DNA from: Ctena decussata
Lineage: Eukaryota > Mollusca > Bivalvia > Lucinida > Lucinidae
Reading direction: 5' to 3'
Assembly (NCBI GenBank): GCA_963989385.1
Contig: OZ022506.1
Location: 65,049,434 to 65,113,433, forward strand
Length of the DNA stretch: 64,000 bases
Part shown: in pieces, positions 21,726-35,865 of the stretch
Position numbering within the stretch: position 1 is the stretch's first letter
How the letters are laid out: every line of letters starts with the position of its first letter
Made by a program: the position numbers and the translations under genes
The notes under the pieces: generated by a model
The model's database searches: none
The model's input: the letters and a program-made list of their open reading frames with translations, nothing else
Told to the model about the DNA's origin: nothing

Positions 21726-24700
21726 TAGGCCATGAGCCAGAAATGGTTTACCTCCCCCCCCAGGGGGAATTTTGTAGACCATACTTTTCTTAAAGCCCAG
21801 CATCTTAGAAGTATTTTGCAGCATGTTAGCCCTCTGGCGAGTGGGGCGTTAAGCTGTAACAGCCTGTTACAAACGTTACCCATTAAAAAAATAAACATGA
21901 AATAAAAATAATAAAAAAATATAAAAAAATAGAAACCACTTTCCTATGTTTAAAGTTATATTGGAGTCTAATAGAACAATTCAGTAGCTAAAAGTTATGA
22001 TGTTTGACAAGTCACTTTAGCTCACATGGTGTCATATACGTGACATTTGTCTTTACACTCCATTGAAATTGCTATTTCTATCCAAAATAGTTTCTTTTTG
22101 TAAGTTACTCCTTTATTATTAGACCATATCTTTGTTACTGTATTAAAGACAATTTATTGATCTTTTCAGATCTGCAAAAATTATTATCCTATCTTGTCTA
22201 CTTTGGGAGATATAGGATGTTTAACACAGTACCCCGTTATAAATGTTCCATATTACAATTATCACTTTCTGTATAATTCAAGTGCTTGAACTACACTGTA
22301 TGAAATAAAAAAAAACAGGAAAAGGTAATATTGAATATGCCAGCCTATCTAAACAGCAAGGAACAGTTCCACAATATTTTGTACGCATTTTAGTCGGCCA
22401 TAATGATCGATTATATACGTTACCGAGGGCTATTTTGTTAAACTCACATAATTTGATGATAGAATCATTTTATTTTCGTTGGTAGCAGTTTCTTCATGAA
22501 AGGATCTTTAAATATAAAAGAAAAAATGCATTCTGGTTTATTTTCTATTATAAGTCATTACTAGAAGTAACGTAAATAACATTAACATTTAAAATATTTC
22601 ATTATGATACCTTTAATCAGGTTTTTTCCCACTGTCACATAAAAAACAATAACATATATAAGTCTGGGTGTCCTTATGATATACTGTGTACTTGGACCTA
22701 GCAACACTTCTCTCAGTTATTACTCTTAGGGATTCATGAGGTGTGTTTTATACGTTATTAAAACCAGTATACTACAAATTGTAATGTTAAGGGCATTGAC
22801 ATATTCTGCACACGTAAAACGGGTTTTTTGCTGGCAACTTTGTTATTATATCAAAGATAAAAGTATTTCATAATGGTGTTGCCCAGTTTGTTTCTTTTAC
22901 AATCTGTACATTTGAGTTCTAAAGACAGTAACATACGTTAAATTTTGTTATACACAACTTGAAAAATAAAATAAACAAAATACCACACTAGAAAAGATAA
23001 AGTCGCAGCTAAGCCAGCATAGATTTTGCATAGGGCTCGAATAAAATGATATACAATCAGTATGATAACATTAAAAGCTAAGCGCTTTTGGCGTGTTTAG
23101 TATAAAATTATAAAGAAATCAGTAATTAACAATGCAAATGTAGTACCACCTTGTTTACTGACAGGATTTGGTATAGCTTTTACGTGCACACTGAAAAAAC
23201 TATAAAGCAGAACAGTAAACCTGAAGTTTGAAGACTTAAGCCAAATACAGTTCTGCATCAATGCTAATGTAGATATTTGCTGGCAGCGTATTCTTACTTT
23301 TGTAAGACTATCGTATATTTTACGTTACCAAGGGAAAAAACATTGCTGAGTTACAGTTACAGAAACAAACTTTTGAAAATAATTAATGGTAGTGACAATA
23401 CATTGCTTTATATAGCTTATTTATGTATTTAACAATATTGTGTCAACCAGGAGTTTGGGAGAATAGTATCAGAAACATTTAATACAGAAAAGAGACACTG
23501 GCAGTTTACTAGCATACTGTAGCAATCTATTAATGCTATGTTTAAGATGATCTATATTTCTATGCTTTTGTTTCTTTCTTTTTAAAGTCTAAATACTTTT
23601 GATAATCTCTTAAAGAATCTAACTACATTCAACCATCTATTAAAGCATCTATTCACCAAAGAACATAAAGATACTTTTAGTTGGACAAAAATGTTTCAGG
23701 GACAGTGTTCCAGTAGCTCTGCACACATAATGAAATGGCAAATGAAAATGACAGAATATATTAATGTTAGTCCTCACTGTTCAGATATCTATGAGCAAAT
23801 CTTAGTTGTTCTCCTTCAGAATGTATTCGCCTACACTGTAGTTATGCTTTGCAGCATAATATTGAGAAAAAAAAAAAGAAAGGCGGAACAAGTAACGTAT
23901 ACAACGTATTCATTGCGAGTCTATGGATTCTTCATTTCCGATAACCTAAACTAGCAAAACAGTATTTCTAAAGAGCAAATAATCAAACAATAGAAATAGT
24001 GCATACCTATACATGCCAAGGAAGGGTTAACCTAAATAACTTACTGCATTTGATCTCTGTGACCTTGTATTACCATATTGTTTACTTTTTAGCAATAAAT
24101 ATGGTTGAAAACTGCTTATTTATGACATCTTACTGCTTATCTTATCATCTTTGTCCAAATTGATTAAATACTGTTAGGGAATACAGCATTTTGGCAATAT
24201 CCAAACAACAATTTTAGTTGCTTACATATTGAAAAATTGTCTGACTGAAATTTGTATTTCGTAACACCTTTAGTCCGTGATAGTAACAACAAGTGGGAAT
24301 AAAACCATGGGGTTTGCAAAATTACCTGACCAGTTAAATATTTGTAACAACATAATGAAAAATAGAACTACTGAACAAGCTGATGACAGAATGATGTATG
24401 CGTTATAAAGTATGTCATTTTCTATCAGCCTTAAATTTTCACATTGTTAATAGTTTGTAATGTATTTGATGGCCGGGAGCTGCATAAACAGATCATGTAG
24501 ATCACAAATTAATATGTAAGTTATGATCACGGGAGCCACATATATTTGCTAATCTATGTAAAGCAGTTACTGTGCAAAGAGGCTCGTGGATGACGATTTG
24601 ACTGACAGCATAGAAAAATGGTGTTTATCCCTGTTGGGGGAGTTGGTACTGCTTTTGATTGCCTCGGCTGGCAGTCACAGTTGCATATTTGTATGTAGGG

Positions 24701-25953
24701 TAATTGAATGGCTCAGCCAACAGCACAGGTCGCGAAATTGGTTTTATCCCCATCATGACGAGAACCTAAATAGTAATCAGTTGTAGCATATATCAACTCT
24801 TACTTATTTCATTCTATGCATAAAATTTAAAAAAAAATCATCTTTATGAAGTCACTTTTAAGTGAAACTGAATTAAAGGCAAGGTCGAAATGCTTCAGCT
24901 ATAACAATCTATGTGCGTCTTGCTGAGTTTTTTTTTATGTATTTCAACGAGCTAAATTGCCATCTGACGACTGGTGGTAAGCTAATACTACAGCAATGAA
25001 TAATTCATATTGCCCGGGAACTAAATTTTTGATAACAGATGACTCACAAATCTTATCCCCCGACATATTACAATTATGTAACGTAACATTACAGTTAGAT
25101 TGATTTTAAATATACACCATTCAATGATTTTTTTTATAGTTTGAGGACATATAAAACGGGCGTTTCTTCATATTTACATATATAACAGTGTCTACTTAAG
25201 GCATAATATAGATAATATTAAAACTGAAATGCAGCAGATGTTGGCTTTCTTAGCTTTTCTCGTCATTTTGTAGGTTAAATTCTTCAAAAATGAGTTTCTG
25301 TCCACATTTAATATATCCACTGCTAACTGCTGCCTAACTTATCAAAGCTGTGCATGAATCAAAGAAGATTGATGGAGAACGTATAAACTTCAGTCCACCA
25401 ATTCAGAGATTTAGTCTGGTTGTTTTTTTCCGAATTTTTGTTGTGGTTATTTACGTTACATATTTATCGTGACTGCTGATGAGTTTTGTAAGACTTTAGT
25501 TTGTTTGTTTTTTATACTAGACTATTGAAACAGTCATATATATGACAATTACTTTCTCTTCACTTCATTCTTACAAATTTCTCCTTATATAACATGTATT
25601 CAGACACTGAAGGGGAAAAACGTCAAATACAACGTAAAATACGTTATACGGGTTAGTCAACTTATCATTGACAATGTCAATTACCTTGAAACAGCGATTT
25701 ATGTACTAGCAGACAAAACCCTACATTATTTAGGGCGAATACTAACATTTGTATACCAATGTGTATTTTCTATTATAACGTGAATATGTAAATTTGGGTA
25801 GTGTAAGTAACGTTGACGTTACACGTTAATGCCCCAACGTACAGAGGGCTAACATGTGTCATTTTGTTTCGTATATAATGTAGTTTCAGAAAATCATAGT
25901 GTCCAAAATTCCCCCTGGGGGGGGAGGGGGGTCTATGGTCAGCTCAAGGTCTA
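21726..25953. mobile_element. 4.2-kb terminal-inverted-repeat element, no transposase seen
   Basis: It interrupts a 166-bp unit exactly: GATACTG precedes and CTGCCTGTGG follows, giving a probable 3-bp CTG duplication. The inverted repeats (about 115-170 bp, imperfect) start TAGGCC on the left and TAGACC on the right strand. Both contain CCCCCCCAGGGGGAATTTT and ATGTTAGCCCTCTG. The interior is strongly AT-rich, with only short open frames (for example 87 codons at 23691-23954), none recognised. Motifs of the form TACGTTA/TAACGTA recur about every 200-400 bp. A 3-bp duplication fits several DNA-transposon groups; I cannot choose one. Confidence 0.8.
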
Positions 25954-26851
25954 CTGCCTGTGGTGTAGATGACCTGATTAACTTTTGAAACAAATTCTTG
26001 AATTTTTGATCGAGTTATTCCCCTTTTTCGACTTAGTGCATTGAAGCCTATGGTACAAAGGTACCCTTACATATAGTCAAGAACAATAAGAGCTAGGAAC
26101 TTGAAACTTTATACACATGATCAGTACGGAAAATAAGCAGACCCGTATTTTTTTGTTTTTCCGCTGGCAATGTATTTCCAGAGTTATGCCTCTTTTTTGA
26201 CAGCCTGTGGAACCTTGTGAACAAAATATCTCAAGAACCCCTGATGCTAGGATCATGAAGCTTTGCAAGATGAGAATGCCCAAGGTGTAGATGACCTGAT
26301 TAACTTTTGAAACAAATTAGTGAATTTTTGACTGAGTTATGCCCCTTTTTCGACTTAGTGCATTGTAAGCCTATGGAACCTTGTGAACAAAATATCTCAA
26401 GAACCCCTGAAGCTAGGAGCATGATTTTTTGCAGGAAGATACTGCCTGTGGTGTAGATGACCTGATTAACGTTTGAAACAAATTCGTGAATTTTTGACTG
26501 ATTTATGCCCCTTTTTCGACTTAGTGCATTGTAAGCCTATGGAACCTTGTGAACAAAATATCTCAAGAACCCCTGAAGCTAGGAGCATGATTTTTTGCAG
26601 GAAGATACTGCCTGTGGTGTAGATGACCTGATTAACTTTTGAAAAAATTTCGTGAATTTTTGATCGAGTTATTTCCCTTTTTCGACTTAGTGCATTGAGG
26701 CCTATTGTACAAAGGTACCCTTACATATAGTCAAGAACAATAAGAGCTAGGAACTTGAAACTTTATACACATGATCAGTATGGAAAATAAGCAGACCCGT
26801 ATTTTTTTATTTTTCCGCCGGCAATGTATTTCCAGAGTTATGCCCCTTTTT

Positions 26852-28793
26852 AGCTCACCTGAGCACGAAGTGCTCAAGGTGAGGTATTGTGATCGGTCTT
26901 TGTCCTTCGTCTGTCGCCCGTCGTCCGGCGTCAACTTTTGCTTTAAACGACTTCTTCTCCAAAATTGCTTGACCGATTTTGAAATAATTTCACAGAAATG
27001 TTCCTTGGGGGACTCTCTACCAAAATTGCTCAAATGGTTCCGCTCCGCTGAACAATATGGCCGCCAGAGCTAAAAATAGAAAAAGCTTTAAACGACTTCT
27101 TCTCCAAAACTGCTTGACCGATTTTGAAATAATTTCACAGAAATGTTTCTTAGGAGACCCTCTACCAAAATTGCTCAAATGGTTCTGCTCCGCTGAACAA
27201 TATGGCCGCCAGAGCTAAAAATAGAAAAAGCTTTAAACGACTTCTTCTCCAGAACTGCTTGACCGATTTTGAAATAATTTCACAGAAATGTTCCTTAGGA
27301 GACCCTCTACCAAAATTGCTCAAACGGTTCCGCTCCGCTGAACAATATGGCCACCAGAGCTAAAAATAGAAAAAGCTTTAAACGACTTCTTCTCCAGAAC
27401 TGCTTGACCGATTTTGAAATAATTTCACAGAAATGTTTCTTAGGAGACCCTCTACCGAAATTGCTCAAACGGTTCCGCTGCGCTGAACAATATGGCCGCC
27501 AGAGCTAAAAATAGAAAAACCTTTAAACGACTTCTCCTCCAAAGCTGCTCGGCAGATTTTGAAATAATTTCACAGAAATGTTCCTTAGGAGACCCTCTAC
27601 AAAAATTGCTCAAACGGTTCCGCTTCGCTGAACAAAATGGCCGCCAGAGCTAAAAATAGAAAAACCTTTAAACGACTTCTCCAAAACTCCTGGGCCGATT
27701 TTGAAATAATTTCACAGAAATGTACCTTTGGAGACCCTCTACCAAAATTGCTCAAACGGTTCTGCTATGCAGAACAATATGGCCGCCAGAGCTAAAAATA
27801 GAAAAAAGCTTTTAACAGCATCGTCTCTGAAGCCAATGGCTCGATTTAAAAAAATTTACCAGAATTGTTTTTCTCATGGCCCTTTACCAAAATTGCTAAA
27901 ACGGTTCCACTCCGCTGAACAAAATGGCCGCCAGAGCTAAAAATAGAAATAAATCTTAGAATGACACAGAGGGCACAGTTATGATCCAATCATCATGAAA
28001 CTTTGTCAGAATGTTTATCTAAATGACATCTAGACCATCTTTGAAACTGATTCATGTGGGTTCAAAAACTAGGTCACTGGGACAAATCTTAGGAAAACCT
28101 TGTGCACACCATAGAGGGCACAGTTATGATCCAATCTTCATGAATCTTTGTCAGAATGTTCGTTTATATAAAATCTAGGCCAAATTTGAATCTGATTCTT
28201 GTTGGGTCTTAAACTAGGTCACTAGGTCAAATCTTAGAAAACCCTTGTGTACACTCTAAAGGGCACAGTTATGATCCAATCTACATGAAAAGTTGTCAGA
28301 ATGTTTATTTTCATGAACTCTATACCAGATTTGAAACTGGGCCATGTCAGGTAAAAAACTAGGTCACTGGGTCAGTTCTTAGAAAAACAGTGTGAATGCT
28401 TTAGAGGACACAGTTTTGTTCTAATCTTCATGAGACTTTGTCAGATGTTTGTCTCCAACAAATCTTGACCAAGGGTGCAACTTGGTCATGTCAGGTCAAA
28501 AAGTAGGTCACTAGGTTAAACCTTAGAAAAACATTGTGTGCACTCTAGAGGGCACAGTTTTGGTAACTTTGTCAGAATGTTCATATCCAAGAAATCTAGG
28601 CCAAGTTTGAAACTGGGTCATGTGGGGTCAAAATCTAGGTCATTAGGTTAAATCTTATGAAAACCTTAGGTACACAATCAAGGTTTCATTTTCCATTTAA
28701 TCTTTGTGAATCTCTGTCGGTCATATGGATGCCTCTGAGGTTAAGTTCACAGGATACTCAGGTGAGCGATCCAGGGCCATCATGGCCCTCTTG
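26852..28793 (+). mobile_element. HINE-like element (AGCTCACC family), inserted in the array
   Basis: CCCCTTTT precedes and TTTGACTTAGCC follows, as in intact array units. The head is AGCTCACCTGAGCAC / GTGCTCAAGGTGAGGT, then CGTCTGTCGCCCGTCGTCC. Seven ~146-bp units (26937-27945) each contain ACGACTTCTTCTCC, GATTTTGAAATAATTTCACA and ATATGGCCGCCAGAGC. They are followed by about five ~145-bp units with GGGCACAGTTATGATCC. The right end is ACTCAGGTGAGCGATCC, the hairpin AGGGCCATCATGGCCCT, then CTTG. Confidence 0.8.
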
Positions 28794-31081
28794 TTTGACT
28801 TAGCCTGTGGAACCTTGTGAACAAAATATCTCAAGAACCCCTGATGCTAGGATCATGAGGCTTTGCAAGATGAGAATGCCCAAGGTGTAGATTACCTGAT
28901 TAACTTTTGAAACAAATTAGTGAATTTTTGACCGAGTTATGCCCCTTTTTCGACTTAGTGCATTGTAAGCCTATGGAACCTTGTGAACAAAATATCTCAA
29001 GAACCCCTGAAGCAAGGAGCATGATTTTGTGCAGGAAGATACTGCCTGTGGTGTAGATGACCTGATTAACTTTTGAAAACAAATCGTGAATTTTTGATCA
29101 AGTTATTCCCCTTTTTCGACTTAGTGCATTGAAGCCTATGGTACAAAGGTACCCTTACATATAGTCATGAACAATAAGAGCTAGGAACTTGAAACTTTAC
29201 ACACGTCATCAGTATGGAAAATAAGCAGACCCGTATTTTTTTATTTTTCCGCCGGTCATGTATTTCCAGAGTTATGCCCCTTTTTCGACTTAGCCTGTGG
29301 AAACTTGTGAACAAAATATCTCAAGAACCCCTGATGCTAGGATCATGAGGTTTTGCATGATGAGAATGCCCAAGGTGTAGATGACCTGATTAACTTTTGA
29401 AACAAATTCGTGAATTTTTGACTGAGTTATGCCCCTTTTTCGACTTAGTGCATTGTAAGCCTATGGAACCTTGTGAACAAAATATCTCAAGAACCCCTGA
29501 TGTTAGGAGCATGATTTTTTGCAGGAAGATACTGCCTGTGGTGTAGATGACCTGATTAACTTTTGAATGAAATCATGAATTTTTTTATTGAGTTATGCCC
29601 CTTTTTCAACTTAGGGCATTGTAAGTCTATGGAACCTTGTGAACAAAATATCTCAAGAACACCTGATGCTAGGAGCATGATTTTATGCAGGAAGATACTG
29701 CCTGTGGTGTAGATGACCTGATTAACTTTTGAAAATAATTCGTATATTTTTTGATCGAGTTATTCCCCTTTTTCGACTTAGTGCATTGAGGCCTATGGTA
29801 CAAAGGTACCCTTACATATAGTCAAGAACAATAAGAGCTAGGAACTTGAAACTTTATACACATGATCAGTATGGAAAATAAGCAGACCCGTATTTTTTTA
29901 TTTTTCCGCCGGCAATGTATTTCCAGAGTTATGCCCCTTTTTCGACTTAGCCTGTGGAACCTTGTGAACAAAATATCTCAAGAACCCCTGATGCTAGGAT
30001 CATAAGGCTTTGCAAGATGAGAATGCCCAAGGTGTAGATGACCTGATTAACTTTTGAAACAAATTCGTGATTTTTGACTGAGTTATGCCCCTTTTGGACT
30101 TAGTCATTGTAAGCCTATGGAACCTTGTGAACAAAATATCTCAAGAACCCCTGAAGCTAGGAGCATGATTTTTTGCAGGAAGATACTGCCTGTGGTGTAG
30201 ATGACCTGATTAACTTTTGAAACAAATTCGTGAATTTTTGACTGAGTTATGCCCCTTTTTCGACTTAGTGCATTGTTAGCCTATGGAACCTTGTGAACAA
30301 AATATCTCAAGAACCCCTGAAGCAAGGAGCATGATTTTGTGCAGGAAGATACTGCCTGTGGTGTAGATGACCTGATTAACTTTTGAAAAAAAAATCGTGA
30401 ATTTTTGATCAAGTTATTCCCCTTTTTCGACTTAATGCATTGAAGCCTATGGTACAAAGGTACCCTTACATATAGTCATGAACAATAAGAGCTAGGAACT
30501 TGAAACTTTATACACATGATCAGTATGGAAAATAAGCAGACCTGTATTTCTTATTTTTCCGCCGGTCATGTATTTCCAGAGTTATGCCCCTTTTTCGACT
30601 TAGCCTGTGGAAACTTGTGAACAAAATATCTCAAGAACCCCTGATGCTAGGATCATGAGGTTTTGCAGGATGAGAATGCACAAGGTGTAGATGACCTGAT
30701 TAACTTTTGAAACAAATTCGTGAATTTTTGACCGAGTTATGCCCCTTTTTCGACTTAGTGCATTGTAAGCCTATGTGACCTTGTGAACAAAATATCTCAA
30801 GAACCCCTGATGTTAGGAGCATGATTTTTTGCAGGAAGATACTGCCTGTGGTGTAGATGACCTGATTAACTTTTGAATGAAATCATGAATTTTTTATTGA
30901 GTTATGCCCCTTTTTCAACTTAGGGCATTGTAAGTCTATGGAACCTTGTGAACAAAATATTTCAAGAACACCTGATGCTAGGAGCATGATTTTATGCAGG
31001 AAGATACTGCCTGTGGTGTAGATGACCTGATTAACTTTTGAAAATAATTTGTAAATTTTGGATTGAGTTATGCCCCTTTTT

Positions 31082-34000
31082 ATGCCCCCAATTTCGGAGA
31101 AATTGTGGGGGTATATTGGTTTTGGTCTGTCCGTCTGTCCGTCTGTCATATCAAGAACCGTAAGAGCTAGGAGCTTGAAACTTTATACACATGATCAGTA
31201 TGAAAAATAAGCGAACACATGTTTTTTCTTTTTTCCGCGGGTCACATATTTCCAGAGTTATGCCCCTTTTTCGACTTAGCCTGCGGAACCTTGTGAACAA
31301 AATATCTGAAGAACCCCTGATGCTAGGATCATGAGGTTTTGCAGGATGAGAATGCCCAAGGTGTAGATGACCTGATTAACTTTTGAAACAAATTCGTGAA
31401 TTTTTGACCAAGTTATGCCCCTTTTTCGACTTAGTGCATTGTAAGCCTATGGAACCTTGTGAACAAAATATCTCAAGAACCCCTGAAGCTAGGAGCATGA
31501 TTTTTTGCAGGAAGATACTGCCTGTGGTGTAGATGACCTGATTAACTTTTGAAAAAAATTCGTGAATATTTGATCGAATTATTCCCCTTTTTAACTTAGT
31601 GCATTGAGGCCTATCGTACAAAGGTACCCTTACATATAGTCAAGAACAATAAGAGCTAAGAACTTGAAACTTTATACACATGATCAGTACGGAAAATAAG
31701 CAGACCCGTATTTTTTTATTTTTCTGCCGGCAATGTATTTCCAGAGTTATGCCCCTTTTTCGACTTAGCCTGTGGAACCTTGTGAACAAAATATCTCAAG
31801 AACCCCTGATGCTAGGATCATGAGGTTTTGCAAGATGAGAATGCCCAAGGTGTAGATGACCTGATTAACTTTTGAAACAAATTCGTGAATTTTTGACCGA
31901 GTTATGCCCCTTTTTCGACTTAGTGCATTGTAAGCCTATGGAACCTTGTGAACAAAATATCTCAAGAACCCCTGAAGCTAGGAGCATGATTATTTGCAGG
32001 AAGATACTGCCTGTGGTGTAGATGACCTGATTAACTTTTGAAAAAATTCGTGAATTTTCGATTGAGTTATTCCCCTTTTTCGACTTAGTGCATTGAGGCC
32101 TATGGTACAAAGGTACCTTTACATATAGTCAAGAACAATAAGAGCTAGGAACTTGAAACTTTATACACATGATCAGTATGGAAAATATGCAGACCCGTAT
32201 TTTTTATTTTTCCGCCGGCAATGTATTTCCAGAGTAATGCCCCTTTTTCGACTTAGCCTGTGGAACCTTGTGAACAAAATATCTCAAGAACCCCTGATGC
32301 TAGGATCATGAGGCTTTGCAAGATGAGAATGCCCAAGGTGTAGATGACCTGATTAACTTTTGAAACAAATTCTTGAATTTTTGACCGAGTTATGCCCCTT
32401 TTTCGACTTAGTGCATTGTAAGCATATGGAACCTTGTGAACAAAATATCTCAAGAACCCCTGAAGCTAGGAGCATGATTTTTTGCAGGAAGATACTGCCT
32501 GTGGTGTAGATGACCTGATTAACTTTTGAAAAAAATTCGTGAATTTTTGATCGAATTATTCCCCTTTTTGACTTAGTGCATTGAGGCCTATCGTACTAAG
32601 GTACCCTTACATATAGTCAAGAACAATAAGAGCTAAGAACTTGAAACTTTATACACATGATCAGTATGGAAAATAAGCAGACCCGTATTTTTTCATTTTT
32701 CCGCCGGCAATGTATTTCCAGAGTTATGCCCCTTTTTCGACTTAGCCTGTGGAACCTTGTGAACAAAATATCTCAAGAACCCCTGATGCTAGGATCATGA
32801 GGCTTTGCAAGATGAGAATGCCCAAGGTGTAGATGACCTGATTAACTTTTGAAACAAATTAGTGAATTTTTGACCGAGTTATGCCCCTTTTTCGACTTAG
32901 TGTATTGTAAGCCGATGGAACCTTGTGAACAAAATATCTCGAGAACCCCTGAAGCTAGGAGCATGATTATTTGCAGGAAGATACTGCCTGTGGTGTAGAT
33001 GACCTGATTAACTTTTGAAAAAAATTCGTGAATATTTGATCGAGTTATTCCCCTTTTTCGACTTAGTGCATTGAGGCCTATGTTACAAAGGTACCCTTAC
33101 ATATAGTCAAGAACAATAAGAGCTAGGAACTTGAAAACTTTATACACATGATCAGTACGGAAAATAAGCAGACCCGTATTTTTTTATTTTTCTGCCGGCA
33201 ATGTATTTCCAGAGTTATGCCCCTTTTTCGACTTAGCCTGTGGAACCTTGTGAACAAAATATCTCAAGAACCCCTGATGCTAGGATCATAAGGCTTTGCA
33301 AGATGAGAATGCCCAAGGTGTAGATGACCTGATTAACTTTTGAAACAAATTCGTGATTTTTGACTGAGTTATGCCCCTTTTCGACTTAGTCATTGTAAGC
33401 CTATGGAACCTTGTGAACAAAATATCTCAAGAACCCCTGAAGCTAGGAGCATGATTTTTTGCAGGAAGATACTGCCTGTGGTGTAGATGACCTGATTAAC
33501 TTTTGAAACAAATTCGTGAATTTTTGACTGAGTTATGCCCCTTTTTCGACTTAGTGCATTGTTAGCCTATGGAACCTTGTGAACAAAATATCTCAAGAAC
33601 CCCTGAAGCTAGAGTTATGCCCCTTTTTCGACTTAGCCTGTGGAACCTTGTGAACAAAATATCTCAAGAACCCCTGATGCTAGGATCATAAGGCTTTGCA
33701 AGATGAGAATGCCCAAGGTGTAGATGACCTGATTAACTTTTGAAACAAATTCTTGAATTTTTGACGAAGTTATGCCCCTTTTTTGACTTAGTGCATTGTA
33801 AGCCTATGGAACCTTGTGAACAAAATATCTCAGGAACCCCTGAAGCTAGGAGCATGATTATTTGCAGGAAGATACTGCCTGTGGTGTAGATGACCTGATT
33901 AACTTTTGAAAAAATTCGTGAATTTTCGATTGAGTTATTCCCCTTTTTCGACTTAGTGCATTGAGGCCTATGGTACAAAGGTACCTTTACATATAGTCAA

Positions 34001-35865
34001 GAACGATAAGAGCTAGGAACTTGAAACTTTATACACATGATCAGTATGGAAAATAAGCAGACCCGTATTTTTTTTCATTTTTCCGCCCGCAACGTATTTC
34101 CAGAGTAATGCCCCTTTTTCGACTTAGCCTGTGGAACCTTGTGAACAAAATATCTCAAGAACCCCTGATGCTAGGATCATGAGGCTTTGCAAGATGAGAA
34201 TGCCCAAGGTGTAGATGATTTGATTAATTTTTGAAACAAATTCTTGAATTTTTGACCGAGTTATGCCCCTTTTTCTACTTAGTGCATTGTAAGCCTATGG
34301 AACCTTGTGAACAAAATATCTCAAGAACCCCTGAAGCTAGGAGCATGATTTTTTGCAGGAAGATACTGCCTGTGGTGTAGATGACCTGATTAACTTTTGA
34401 AAAAAAATTCGTGAATTTTTGATCGAATTATTCCCCTTTTTGACTTAGTGCATTGAGGCCTATCGTACAAAGGTACCCTTACATATAGTCAAGAACAATA
34501 AGAGCTAAGAACTTGAAACTTTATACACATGATCAGTATGGAAAATAAGCAGACCGGTATTTTTTTATTTTTCCGCCGGCAATGTATTTCCAGAGTTATG
34601 CCCCTTTTTCGACTTAGCCTGTGGAACCTTGTGAACAAAATATCTCAAGAACCCCTGATGCTAGGATCATGAGGCTTTGCAAGATGAGAATGCCCAAGGT
34701 GTAGATGACCTGATTAACTTTTGAAACAAATTAGTGAATTTTTGACCGAGTTATGCCCCTTTTTCGACTTAGTGCATTGTAAGCCGATGGAACCTTGTGA
34801 ACAAAATATCTCAAGAACCCCTGAAGCTAGGAGCATGATTATTTGCAGGAAGATACTGCTTGTGGTGTAGATGACCTGATTAACTTTTGAAAAAAATTCG
34901 TGAATATTTGATCGAGTTATTCCCCTTTTTCGACTTAGTGCATTGAGGCCTATGGTACAAAGGTACCCTTACATAAAGTCAAGAACAATAAGAGCTAGGA
35001 ACTTGAAAACTTTATACACATGATCAGTACGGAAAATAAGCAGACCGTATTTTTTTTATTTTTCTGCCGGCAATGTATTTCCAGAGTTATGCCCCTTTTT
35101 CGACTTAGCCTGTGGAAACTTGTGAACAAAATATCTCAAGAACCCCTGATGCTAGGATCATGAGGTTTTGCAGGATGAGAATGCCCAAGGTGTAGATGAC
35201 CTGATTAACTTTTGAAACAAATTCTTGAATTTTTGACAAAGTTATGCCCCTTTTTCGACTTAGTGCATTGTAAGCCTATGGAACCTTGTGAACAAAATAT
35301 CTCAAGAACCCCTGATGTTAGGAGCATGATCTTTTGCAGGAAGATACTGCCTGTGGTGTAGATGACCTGATTAACTTTTGAAAAGAAATCATGAATTTTT
35401 TATTGAGTTATGCCCCTTTTTCGACTTAGTGCATTGTAAGCCTATGGAACCTTGTGAACAAAATATCTCAAGAACACCTGATGCTAGGAGCATGATTTTA
35501 TGCAGGAAGATACTGCCTGTGGTGTAGATGACCTGATTAACTTTTGAAAATAATTTGTAAATTTTGGATTGAGTTATGCCCCTCATTCAACTTAGTGCAT
35601 TATTTGCCTATGGAAGCTTGTGAACAAAATATCTGGAGAACCCCTGATGCTAGGATCATGATTTTTGCAGGTTGATATTGCCCAAGGTGTAGATGACCTG
35701 ATTAACTTTCAAAAACAATTCATAAATTTTTGACTGAGTTAAGCCCCTTTTTCGACTTAGTGCATTGTAAGCCTATGGTACAAAGGTACAAGCATTATTG
35801 GATGAACCTTCTCTAGAGACAAGCATATGGTTGGGGGCATAGTGTTTCATAAACACATTTTCTAG
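31082..35865 (+). mobile_element. HINE-like element (ATGCCCCC family) nested in its own family
   Basis: The head ATGCCCCCAATTTCGGAG follows CCCCTTTT of an array unit. The end GTTTCATAAACACATTTT plus CTAG (35862-35865) is followed by TTCAACTTAGTGCATTATTT, which continues the interrupted outer unit. So a second copy of the element landed at the same kind of T-rich site within a repeat of an older copy. Its inside is more of the 166-bp higher-order array. Confidence 0.65.

Noticed and set aside
23691..24786. Open frames inside the 4.2-kb TIR element as transposase
   Set aside because: Short, with no DDE-type motifs and a composition like the AT-rich surroundings.
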